In this document: one piece after another, positions 57,825 through 64,000 of the stretch
How positions within the stretch are numbered: position 1 is the first letter of the stretch
Layout: each line of letters starts with the position of its first letter
Source of the DNA: Cyclobacteriaceae bacterium
GTDB lineage: Bacteria > Bacteroidota > Bacteroidia > Cytophagales > Cyclobacteriaceae
Length of the DNA stretch: 64,000 nucleotides
Direction of reading: 5' to 3'
Assembly: GCA_019694875.1 (NCBI GenBank)
Contig: JAIBBC010000002.1
Span: 1,054,001 to 1,118,000, forward strand
The notes under the pieces: model-generated
Database searches by the model: none
What the model was told of the DNA's origin: nothing
Seen by the model: only the letters and a program-made list of their open reading frames with translations
Position numbers and translations under genes: made by a program

Positions 57825-58703
57825 TTATCCATTTACAATTTCACCACCATTCGGGTGAAGGAATTGTCCTGTCATATAAGCCGAATCGCTGCATGCCAGA
57901 AACAAATAACATGGAGCTACTTCGTTCGGCTGTCCGGCCCGGCCCATGGGCACATCACTTCCAAACTTGGCCACTTTCTCAGGCTTGAAGGATGACGCAA
58001 TTAATGGTGTCCAGATGGGGCCCGGTGCAACTCCGTTTACACGGATTCCTTTTTTTGCGAGGTTGGCCGAAAGGCTTCGGGTGAATGATACAATCGCGCC
58101 TTTTGTGGATGCGTAATCGATCAGTGAATCGCTTCCGCGGTACGCGGTTACGGACGATGTATTGATGATGCAGCTTCCTTTTTTCAGATGTTGCAGTGCG
58201 GTTTTCGTAACCCAGAAATAAGGCATCACGTTATTGTGAAGTGTTTTTTCGAATTGTTCGGTGCTAATATCTTCGAGTGACTTGCTTTCCCAGTGGAGGG
58301 CTGCATTGTTTACCAGGATATCAAGCTGACCGAATTTTTTGATTGTCTTTTCTACAATGGACTTGCATTGCTTCTCCTTTCCGAGATCACCTTCCAGTAA
58401 AAGACACTCGGTATGTTCTTCAACCATGCGTTTTGTTTCGCGGGCGTCATCGTCTTCACTGAGATAAGCGATGGCAACCCTGGCGCCTTCCTGCGCAAAC
58501 AGAACAGCAACCGCTCGTCCGATTCCACTATCACCTCCGGTAATCAAAGCAACTTTTCCATTAAGTTTTCCAGCCGGTTGTTCCCTGGGTTCCGACTTCG
58601 GTTTGGGTGTCATCTTACTTTCTTTGCCGGGTCGTGGTTGTGCCTGCGGCTTACGAACAGTTTTTGCTTCTCCTCCTTTTTGCATGATTGGATTTTTCAG
58701 CAA
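57825..58703 (-). CDS. SDR family oxidoreductase, general stress type (YhdF/YdaD-like)
   Basis: 292 residues. An N-terminal extension rich in Lys, Pro, Gln (about 1-48) precedes the Rossmann fold: ALITGGDSGIGRAVAVLFAQEGARVAIAYL, NNAALH and the catalytic YxxxK (DYASTKGAIVSFTRSL) with Ser before it (NTSSVTAY). The extension and the GGDSGIGRA motif are typical for the B. subtilis general stress protein 39 group. NADP(H)-dependent; substrate unknown. Two ATGs (58703, 58685) are possible. The DUF6496 gene follows 28 bases later. Confidence 0.92.
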   Translation of the reverse strand: MLKNPIMQKGGEAKTVRKPQAQPRPGKESKMTPKPKSEPREQPAGKLNGKVALITGGDSGIGRAVAVLFAQEGARVAIAYLSEDDDARETKRMVEEHTECLLLEGDLGKEKQCKSIVEKTIKKFGQLDILVNNAALHWESKSLEDISTEQFEKTLHNNVMPYFWVTKTALQHLKKGSCIINTSSVTAYRGSDSLIDYASTKGAIVSFTRSLSANLAKKGIRVNGVAPGPIWTPLIASSFKPEKVAKFGSDVPMGRAGQPNEVAPCYLFLACSDSAYMTGQFLHPNGGEIVNG

Positions 58704-58961
58704 TCGGTAAAAAAATGTGCCAATCTGAAATTTGTTCGGTTAGTTAGTTCAAACAGGCGTTACACTTCTATCAATTTTTAATAACGGGAAAACTTTTACC
58801 CGCCTGAACTACGGTATTGACTCGATGGATACGCTCCGGTCTTCTGAGCAAGGAGTGTTCATGGTTTTACGTTTCGGTAAAATAGCGTACATTAAAACGC
58901 TTAAATTCTGACAGCGAGAACTTTTTAATGTTTGTAACATTCTTTTAAAGAGCGTATTAAG

Positions 58962-60068
58962 ATGAAGCGTTTATCTTTTTTATTTCTCAGTCTGCTCGTT
59001 TTGACACTCGTATCGTGTGGAAAGAAAGAGGCAGACACAACGGAGAATATACAAGCTGACACCGTTCAATCGATTCGCGAAGCCTGGTCAGAGCAGCAGG
59101 CCAATGAATGGTACAAACAATGGGGTTGGTTGCGCGGCTCAGACTTCATTCCGAGCACGGCCATTAATCAGCTCGAGATGTGGCAGGGCGAAACATTCGA
59201 TACGGCAACCATCAACCGCGAACTCGGCTGGGCGGAGTCGATTGGTTTGAATTCCATGCGCGTGTACCTGCATCATGCTGCGTGGGAGATTGACCACGAA
59301 GGTTTTAAAAACCGTGTGAATCAATACCTCACCATTGCCGATAGGCACGGCATCTCTACCATCTTTGTTTTCTTTGATGATTGCTGGAACCCGACTTATA
59401 AAACCGGTAAGCAACCGGAACCAAAAACAGGCATTCATAACTCGGGCTGGATCCGTGATCCGGGCGATCTCGTTCACCAGGACTCAACGTTAATCAATAC
59501 GCTCGAAGTATATGTGAAAGATGTGTTGAAACGTTTCTCGAATGATAAGCGAATTGTTCTTTGGGATCTTTACAACGAACCGGGCAATTCGGATTATCGG
59601 AATAAATCGATGCCGTTATTGCAGCAGGCATTCAAATGGGGAAGGGAAGTGAATCCTTCGCAGCCACTTTCGGCAGGGGTGTGGAGTAAAGAACTGGTCG
59701 ATCTGAATAACTATCAGCTGGCTAACTCGGATGTGATCACGTACCATAACTATTCCGATCCGGAAGAACATCAAAAGTGGATTGACAGTTTGAGAACGTT
59801 TGGCGGTCCGCTTATTTGTACAGAATACATGGCCCGCACCCGCAATAGCCGGTTCGACAACGTAATGCCGTTGTTGAAGAAAGAGAATATTGGCGCATAC
59901 AACTGGGGACTGGTTTCCGGTAAAACAAATACCATCTATGCCTGGGATACCCCGATGCCTGACGGCAAAGAACCGAAAGTTTGGTTTCATGATATCTTCC
60001 GCAAAGACGGCACTCCTTATAAGAAGGACGAAGTAGCACTTATTAAAAAACTTACGGATAAGGATTAA
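58962..60068 (+). CDS. GH5-like clan GH-A glycosidase, lipoprotein
   Basis: 368 residues; signal peptide with lipobox LVSC (Cys19). TIM-barrel with acid/base Glu206 in LWDLYNEPGNSD and nucleophile Glu288 in LICTEYMART, plus NSMRVYLHHAAWE and YHNYSDPEEH. Belongs to the GH-A clan; pipelines call such proteins 1,4-beta-xylanase or cellulase family. It starts an operon with galK (11 bases apart) and galM, so its product is probably galactose, which would favour a beta-galactosidase/galactanase or mannanase type over xylanase (inference). Confidence 0.85.
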   Translation: MKRLSFLFLSLLVLTLVSCGKKEADTTENIQADTVQSIREAWSEQQANEWYKQWGWLRGSDFIPSTAINQLEMWQGETFDTATINRELGWAESIGLNSMRVYLHHAAWEIDHEGFKNRVNQYLTIADRHGISTIFVFFDDCWNPTYKTGKQPEPKTGIHNSGWIRDPGDLVHQDSTLINTLEVYVKDVLKRFSNDKRIVLWDLYNEPGNSDYRNKSMPLLQQAFKWGREVNPSQPLSAGVWSKELVDLNNYQLANSDVITYHNYSDPEEHQKWIDSLRTFGGPLICTEYMARTRNSRFDNVMPLLKKENIGAYNWGLVSGKTNTIYAWDTPMPDGKEPKVWFHDIFRKDGTPYKKDEVALIKKLTDKD

Positions 60069-60079
60069 TTTTTTAGATA

Positions 60080-61264
60080 ATGGACTTTTCTCCCCATGAT
60101 GTTTCCCTGAAGTTCCGCGAGCGGTACAACATCAATCCTCTGCTGGTCCGCGCTCCCGGCCGGATTAACCTGATCGGTGAGCATACCGATTATAACAATG
60201 GGTTTGTGATGCCGGCAGCGATCAATTTTGGAACTTATTTCGCAATGGCACCGGCTGATGATGGTATCACCGAGATTTTTTCGCTTAAATACAATGAAGC
60301 CTTTCATGTTAACCTGAACGATGAAATCCGACCGGTAAAAAAACCATCGTGGGTCAACTACCTCTTGGGTGTTATTCATCAGCTGAAGCAGCAGGGAACA
60401 CTTAAACCGTTTAAGTGCGTCTTCGGAGGTAACATTCCGATTGGTTCAGGATTGTCATCTTCCGCTTCCGTTGAATGTGGTTTCGCGTTCGCACTGAATG
60501 AGCTGAACGCGCTTAATATCGATCGCCAGAAGCTGGTGCTGATGGCTCAATGGTCGGAACATAATTTTGTGGGTGTGAAGTGCGGCATCATGGATCAGTT
60601 TGCCAGCATGATGAGTAAAAAAGGAAATGTAATTCTGCTGGATTGCCGTTCGCTCGAATACTCATACTCACCCTTGCAGCTATTGGAATATTCGCTCGTG
60701 CTGTGCGATACAAAAGTAAAACACGCACTGGTCGACTCTGATTATAACACCAGGCGCCAGGAGTGTGAGCGGGGAGTAGCGCGTTTGCAAAAACACGATC
60801 CGAAAATCAAGAGCTTGCGGGATGTTGACGAAGCATTGCTTTGGAAACATCAACCTGAATTCGAGGGTAAGGAATTTGACCGCTGTCTGTATGTGGTTCA
60901 GGAAATTGAACGCGTGCAGGCAGCCAACCGCGATTTGAAAGAAAATAATCTGAAGTCATTTGGCGCCAGGATGTTCGATACACATCGGGGATTGTCAGAA
61001 CTGTACCAGGTAAGTTGTAAGGAGCTCGACTTTTTTGTGAGCGTTGCGAAACAGCATCCAGGTGTTATCGGGGCGCGTATGATGGGCGGTGGCTTTGGCG
61101 GGTGTACGATTAACCTGGTGCAAAAAGATGTGGTGGCCACGTTTGTGAATGCACTGACGGAATCGTACCGCTCTTCTTTTGGTATAGAGGCGGCAATCTA
61201 CCGGGTGGCATTGGAAGATGGTGTAAATATTATCAGCAACAAGGAACTTAGGAGTGTATTGTGA
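60080..61264 (+). CDS. galK: galactokinase
   Basis: GHMP kinase, phosphorylates alpha-galactose in the Leloir pathway. Signature GRINLIGEHTDYNNGFVMPAAIN near the N-terminus, ATP loop GGNIPIGSGLSSSASVE, and C-terminal GARMMGGGFGGCTINLV. 394 residues, typical. Lies between the glycosidase lipoprotein and galM; overlaps galM by four bases (GTGA). Confidence 0.97.
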   Translation: MDFSPHDVSLKFRERYNINPLLVRAPGRINLIGEHTDYNNGFVMPAAINFGTYFAMAPADDGITEIFSLKYNEAFHVNLNDEIRPVKKPSWVNYLLGVIHQLKQQGTLKPFKCVFGGNIPIGSGLSSSASVECGFAFALNELNALNIDRQKLVLMAQWSEHNFVGVKCGIMDQFASMMSKKGNVILLDCRSLEYSYSPLQLLEYSLVLCDTKVKHALVDSDYNTRRQECERGVARLQKHDPKIKSLRDVDEALLWKHQPEFEGKEFDRCLYVVQEIERVQAANRDLKENNLKSFGARMFDTHRGLSELYQVSCKELDFFVSVAKQHPGVIGARMMGGGFGGCTINLVQKDVVATFVNALTESYRSSFGIEAAIYRVALEDGVNIISNKELRSVL

Positions 61265-62415
61265 AAACTAAAAATCATATAAGCATCGGCTGCTTTTACG
61301 TGCTAATTTTGGCAGCGTGCAACCCCGAACGAAAACAACCTGAATCTACCCCGGATACAAACGTTATGGCGACTAACTCCACCCGGCCATTCGGCAAGAC
61401 TGCCGACGGCCAGCCGGTAACCGAATACACACTCACCAATAAAAACGGTGTAAGCCTCAGTGTAATTAATTACGGAGGCATTATCACCCGGCTTGTAACA
61501 CCCGATCGCAGCGGTGTTCAGGAAGACATTGTTTTGGGCTACGACTCCCTTGCAGGTTATCTTAAAACAACACCATATTTCGGTGCGATTGTAGGCCGCT
61601 ATGGCAACCGCATTGCAAATGGAAAATTCACACTCGATGGCCAAACATATTCGTTGGCGCAGAACAACAATGGCCAGCACCTTCATGGGGGCGTTAAGGG
61701 TTTTGATAAAGTTTTCTGGAATATCCAGGAAGCCGGCCGTGGCAAACTGAAGCTGACGTATCTGAGCAAGGATATGGAAGAAGGATATCCGGGTAACCTG
61801 AACGTGGAAGTAACTTATGAACTTACCGATGATAATGAATTGAAGATTGCATACACAGCAACTACCGATAAGAAAACCGTGGTTAACCTCACGCACCATT
61901 CCTATTTTAACTTAACAGGAAATGTGAAGCGCGACATTCTCGATCATGAAGCAGCGTTATACTCCGACAAGTTTGTGCCTGTTACGAAAGTTCTTATCCC
62001 AACCGGTGAATTGAAGGATGTTGCCGGAACTCCGTTCGATTTCCGTAAGGCAACCGCCATCGGCTTGCGCACAAACGATAAAGATCAGCAACTGGAATTT
62101 GCCGGTGGCTACGATCATTGCTGGGTGTTGTCGTCATCCGACTCAATCAAACATGCAGCAACGGTATACGAGCCGGCTTCTGGAAGAGTGTTGGATGTTT
62201 ATACCACGGAACCCGGCATTCAATTCTATTGCGGCAACTTCCTCGATGGTTCAATCACCGGGAAGCGGGGAGTGGTTTACAAGCACCGGTTCGGCTTCTG
62301 TCTGGAAACAGAACATTTCCCGGACTCGCCCAACCAGAAAAGTTTTCCATCAACTGAACTGAAGCCGGGCGAGGTTTATAAAACCTACACCACGTACAAG
62401 TTCAGTGTGCGATAG
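61261..62415 (+). CDS. galM: aldose 1-epimerase (mutarotase), lipoprotein
   Basis: 384 residues. A lipoprotein signal (FYVLILAACNPE, lipobox LAAC) places it outside the cytoplasm, unlike E. coli GalM. Catalytic Glu and His: NNGQHLHGGVKGFDKVFW, NLTHHSYFNLTG, FAGGYDHCWVL and CLETEHFPDSPNQ. Converts beta- to alpha-galactose before uptake or phosphorylation. Starts with GTG, overlapping the galK stop. The missing galT and galE must lie elsewhere. Confidence 0.95.
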   Translation: MKTKNHISIGCFYVLILAACNPERKQPESTPDTNVMATNSTRPFGKTADGQPVTEYTLTNKNGVSLSVINYGGIITRLVTPDRSGVQEDIVLGYDSLAGYLKTTPYFGAIVGRYGNRIANGKFTLDGQTYSLAQNNNGQHLHGGVKGFDKVFWNIQEAGRGKLKLTYLSKDMEEGYPGNLNVEVTYELTDDNELKIAYTATTDKKTVVNLTHHSYFNLTGNVKRDILDHEAALYSDKFVPVTKVLIPTGELKDVAGTPFDFRKATAIGLRTNDKDQQLEFAGGYDHCWVLSSSDSIKHAATVYEPASGRVLDVYTTEPGIQFYCGNFLDGSITGKRGVVYKHRFGFCLETEHFPDSPNQKSFPSTELKPGEVYKTYTTYKFSVR

Positions 62416-62598
62416 TTACTTTCTGCGCGTCATCCGCACGATCAGAAAAATGATCAGGACGATAACAAAGATGACGATGAACATTCCGGTGTAAACACCG
62501 GCTCCGAAAATGTCTCCAACCACTTCGCATCCACTAAGCAGCAGAAGCAGCGTAAACACGACCATCATGGAGAACGGAGCAACGATTGAATTTTTCAT
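62416..62598 (-). CDS. small lipoprotein with membrane helix (60 aa)
   Basis: Reads MKNSIVAPFSMMVVFTLLLL, LSGCEVVGDIFGAGVYTGMF, then IVIFVIVLIIFLIVRMTRRK. LSGC is a possible lipobox; CEVVGDIFGAG is a motif I recall from a small Bacteroidota family (some are wrongly labelled phosphatidate cytidylyltransferase). A second helix follows. Role unknown. A reasonable SD (AAGGAAG) precedes the ATG on the minus strand. Abuts galM tail to tail with no spacer. Confidence 0.75.
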   Translation of the reverse strand: MKNSIVAPFSMMVVFTLLLLLSGCEVVGDIFGAGVYTGMFIVIFVIVLIIFLIVRMTRRK

Positions 62599-62687
62599 GA
62601 TACTTCCTTTTCCCGGAAGTATTCAATAATCAGACCTGCTAAAGAAGCCTTAAATAAAGATTTTTAGATAGAATCTGTGGAGAAAAG

Positions 62688-63101
62688 TCAACACGCATGG
62701 GTGTATGCAAGCTTCATAAACTTCCTGACCTCCACGTTAACATCGTCTTTTTCCTGCAACCGCAAATGATGGTTGAATTGCTGCTGGCCGGGAACCTGCG
62801 CAATCTTTTGAAAGCACAGATTATCCGGGTAAGGTTGTGTAAACGGGAACGTAACGTCAACGAAGTTCTTTCCTAACCGCGTTATGTAAGCCATACGTTT
62901 CGCAGCCGCAATCGCAATCATCGATTTGGTCGGATGAATCGTCACCTTGCCGATGGGCTTGAACGAATCTATAAAATGCCAGAACAGTTCAACGGTATGT
63001 TCACTTTTTCCGTGAAGGAAGTCGTCAAGCACCTTGTCACCGCACGAATGCGGCTGGTTGGTCTTAATGAATTTCTGTTTGCAGTGCGGGCACGTCCACA
63101 T
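62688..63101 (-). CDS. DUF5655 protein with zinc-ribbon-like start
   Basis: 137 residues. MWTCPHCKQKFIKTNQPHSCG looks like a treble clef or zinc-binding start (CPxC ... HxC). The rest, SEHTVELFWHFIDSFKPIGKVTIHPTKSMIAIAAAKRMAYITRL, and VRKFMKLAYTHA at the end, is DUF5655. Function unknown; cytoplasmic. Divergent from the 63131 gene with only 29 bases between the two starts. Confidence 0.82.
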   Translation of the reverse strand: MWTCPHCKQKFIKTNQPHSCGDKVLDDFLHGKSEHTVELFWHFIDSFKPIGKVTIHPTKSMIAIAAAKRMAYITRLGKNFVDVTFPFTQPYPDNLCFQKIAQVPGQQQFNHHLRLQEKDDVNVEVRKFMKLAYTHAC

Positions 63102-63130
63102 GGTTCTGTCAATTTATGTAAATTCACTGC

Positions 63131-63682
63131 ATGAAGAAATTTCTTGCAGCACTTTGTTTGATTGGTGTGGGATGCGTACCCCTCAGCCAGCAGCAGGCAT
63201 CTTACTCACCGCTGTTTCCGGCAGAGGAACTGAGTATTATTCAAGACGAGAAGCTGTTTAATGAATCTCAGTATGTGATTGAGAATGGAATTCATGAATG
63301 GCCCAAAACGCCTGAAGCGTGGACCGGCCCGTGTGAGCAAAATCCGTTATTCAACAGTAGGTTTCAGTCGGGTTATTCGATAGTCGGGTATGATGTACTA
63401 AAAATTGTTAACCACAAACTGATTCTGAATATTTCGTACGGGGGCGGGTGTGGGTGTTCGCAAAAGATGATGATATGGGATGGTAAGCTCACGCGCGATG
63501 ATCAGGGAAATCAGGTTGCACAATTTGTGTTTTCATTTAAAAATTGGGATAGCTGCCGGGGGCTTAAGTACACTAAGCTAATGTTCGACTTGAAATCAAT
63601 AAATTTTGGCAGTGCGGAAGAGGTTGTTATTCGGGTTAATCGCCTGCCTGAATCAGAAACATATCGACCATTGGAAAATTGA
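63131..63682 (+). CDS. putative lipoprotein of unknown function (183 aa)
   Basis: Lipoprotein-like N-terminus (KKFLAALCLIGVGCVPLSQ, lipobox GVGC). A Cys/Gly cluster ISYGGGCGCSQKMMIWDGKL, then VFSFKNWDSCRGLKYTKLMFDLKSI. The paired cysteines could form disulfides. No family recognised. Upstream of the TonB-dependent receptor gene, on the same strand, by 37 bases. Confidence 0.65.
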   Translation: MKKFLAALCLIGVGCVPLSQQQASYSPLFPAEELSIIQDEKLFNESQYVIENGIHEWPKTPEAWTGPCEQNPLFNSRFQSGYSIVGYDVLKIVNHKLILNISYGGGCGCSQKMMIWDGKLTRDDQGNQVAQFVFSFKNWDSCRGLKYTKLMFDLKSINFGSAEEVVIRVNRLPESETYRPLEN

Positions 63683-63719
63683 ATTTGTTTTCAGGAGTTG
63701 TCATCACGTTATTGCGTTT

Positions 63720-64000
63720 GTGAATCGACCATTAACTTTTACATGGCGCAACAGACTGTTTATGGTACTCTTGCTTTCAGGGGGATGCAGCGGGCTGGCA
63801 ATCGCACAGGATCAGGATACTCTTAAGCAAAGCCTCGATGAGGTAGTCATTACCGGGTATCTTTCACGGCAACCGGTGGTGCAAGTACCTGCTTCGGTAG
63901 CCGTATTGAATTCACAAACACTTGCCACAGGATCACAGCAATCTTTGCTTCCCGTTTTCAATACCGTTCCGGGTATTCGCATGGAAGAACGTTCACCGGG
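63720..64000 (+). CDS. TonB-dependent receptor, N-terminal part (runs off the right edge)
   Basis: From a GTG at 63720: basic start, hydrophobic signal (RLFMVLLLSGGCSGLAIAQ), then a TonB-box-like DEVVITGYL and the beginning of the plug domain (VPASVAVLNSQTLATGSQQ, LLPVFNTVPGIRMEERSPG). The plug pattern is clear. An in-frame ATG at 63762 is possible, but it would cut into the signal. Outer membrane uptake of an unknown ligand. The C-terminal barrel is outside the window. Confidence 0.88.
   Translation, partial: MNRPLTFTWRNRLFMVLLLSGGCSGLAIAQDQDTLKQSLDEVVITGYLSRQPVVQVPASVAVLNSQTLATGSQQSLLPVFNTVPGIRMEERSP

Noticed and set aside
1-64000. tRNA, rRNA, CRISPR arrays, insertion sequences
   Set aside because: I looked for clover-leaf ends, tandem spaced repeats and transposase motifs in the gaps and saw none; a covariance or repeat search would be decisive.

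Overview
The window looks like a 64 kb piece of a chromosome from a free-living member of the Bacteroidota, most likely Cytophagales (a Chryseolinea or Ohtaekwangia type relative is my guess, not a demonstrated identity). The grounds are gene content (AGCS symporter, OMP_b-brl barrels, SPOR-OmpA protein, DUF4199, DUF6496, DUF5655, a TonB-dependent receptor at the right edge), mostly absent Shine-Dalgarno sites, and several promoters of the Bacteroidota type, TTG/TTTG then 17-21 bases then TAnnTTTG. No rRNA, tRNA, CRISPR array, insertion sequence, integrase or phage gene was seen. Coding density is high and the genes look native.

Layout. 1-9.5 kb: end of a PD40/TolB-like protein, a GH3 beta-glucosidase lipoprotein, a ClC anion transporter, a large conserved gene of unknown function, and a tight operon of SixA-like phosphatase, ureohydrolase and sodium:alanine symporter. 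9.6-15.4 kb: topA, a zinc-less CobB sirtuin, coaX and a secreted coiled-coil protein. 15.4-20.8 kb (minus strand): SpmA/SpmB-like protein, rsmE with acyl-CoA-binding protein, gltA with a 41-residue membrane peptide gene, and a prohibitin-like SPFH protein behind a K+-channel-fold protein whose selectivity filter is lost. 20.8-30.9 kb: an MreB paralogue, an acyltransferase, two Lys/Ala-rich histone H1-like proteins, a DEAD-box helicase, a thiolase/rhomboid/barrel operon, an HPF-like protein, an MBL hydrolase, an Hsp20-like and a SpoIIAA-like protein. 31-42.5 kb: two convergent overlapping L,D-transpeptidases, TetR-fabF with a clear operator, cold-shock protein, a SatD-DUF3307 operon with a phased operator array, ArfB, an orphan IF-2 N-terminal-like protein, TspO, SPOR-OmpA and a glycosyltransferase.

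42.8-58.7 kb is a stress and DNA-maintenance neighbourhood: disordered BON-domain protein, SemiSWEET plus a coupled 39-residue peptide, LigD and Ku (non-homologous end joining), MscS, an Fpg/Nei glycosylase, NUDIX hydrolase, YtxH-like, DUF3892, DUF4136, DUF6496 and small charged proteins, and a general-stress SDR. 58.9-62.4 kb is a galactose operon: clan GH-A glycosidase lipoprotein, galactokinase, mutarotase lipoprotein. The edge holds small proteins and the start of a TonB-dependent receptor.

Most unusual items: the K+ channel with a lost filter next to the SPFH gene; the SatD promoter with four TATCAT-type half-sites exactly 14 bases apart; two overlooked peptide genes joined to gltA and SemiSWEET; a stand-alone IF-2 N-terminal-like protein; and convergent gene pairs that abut with no spacer.
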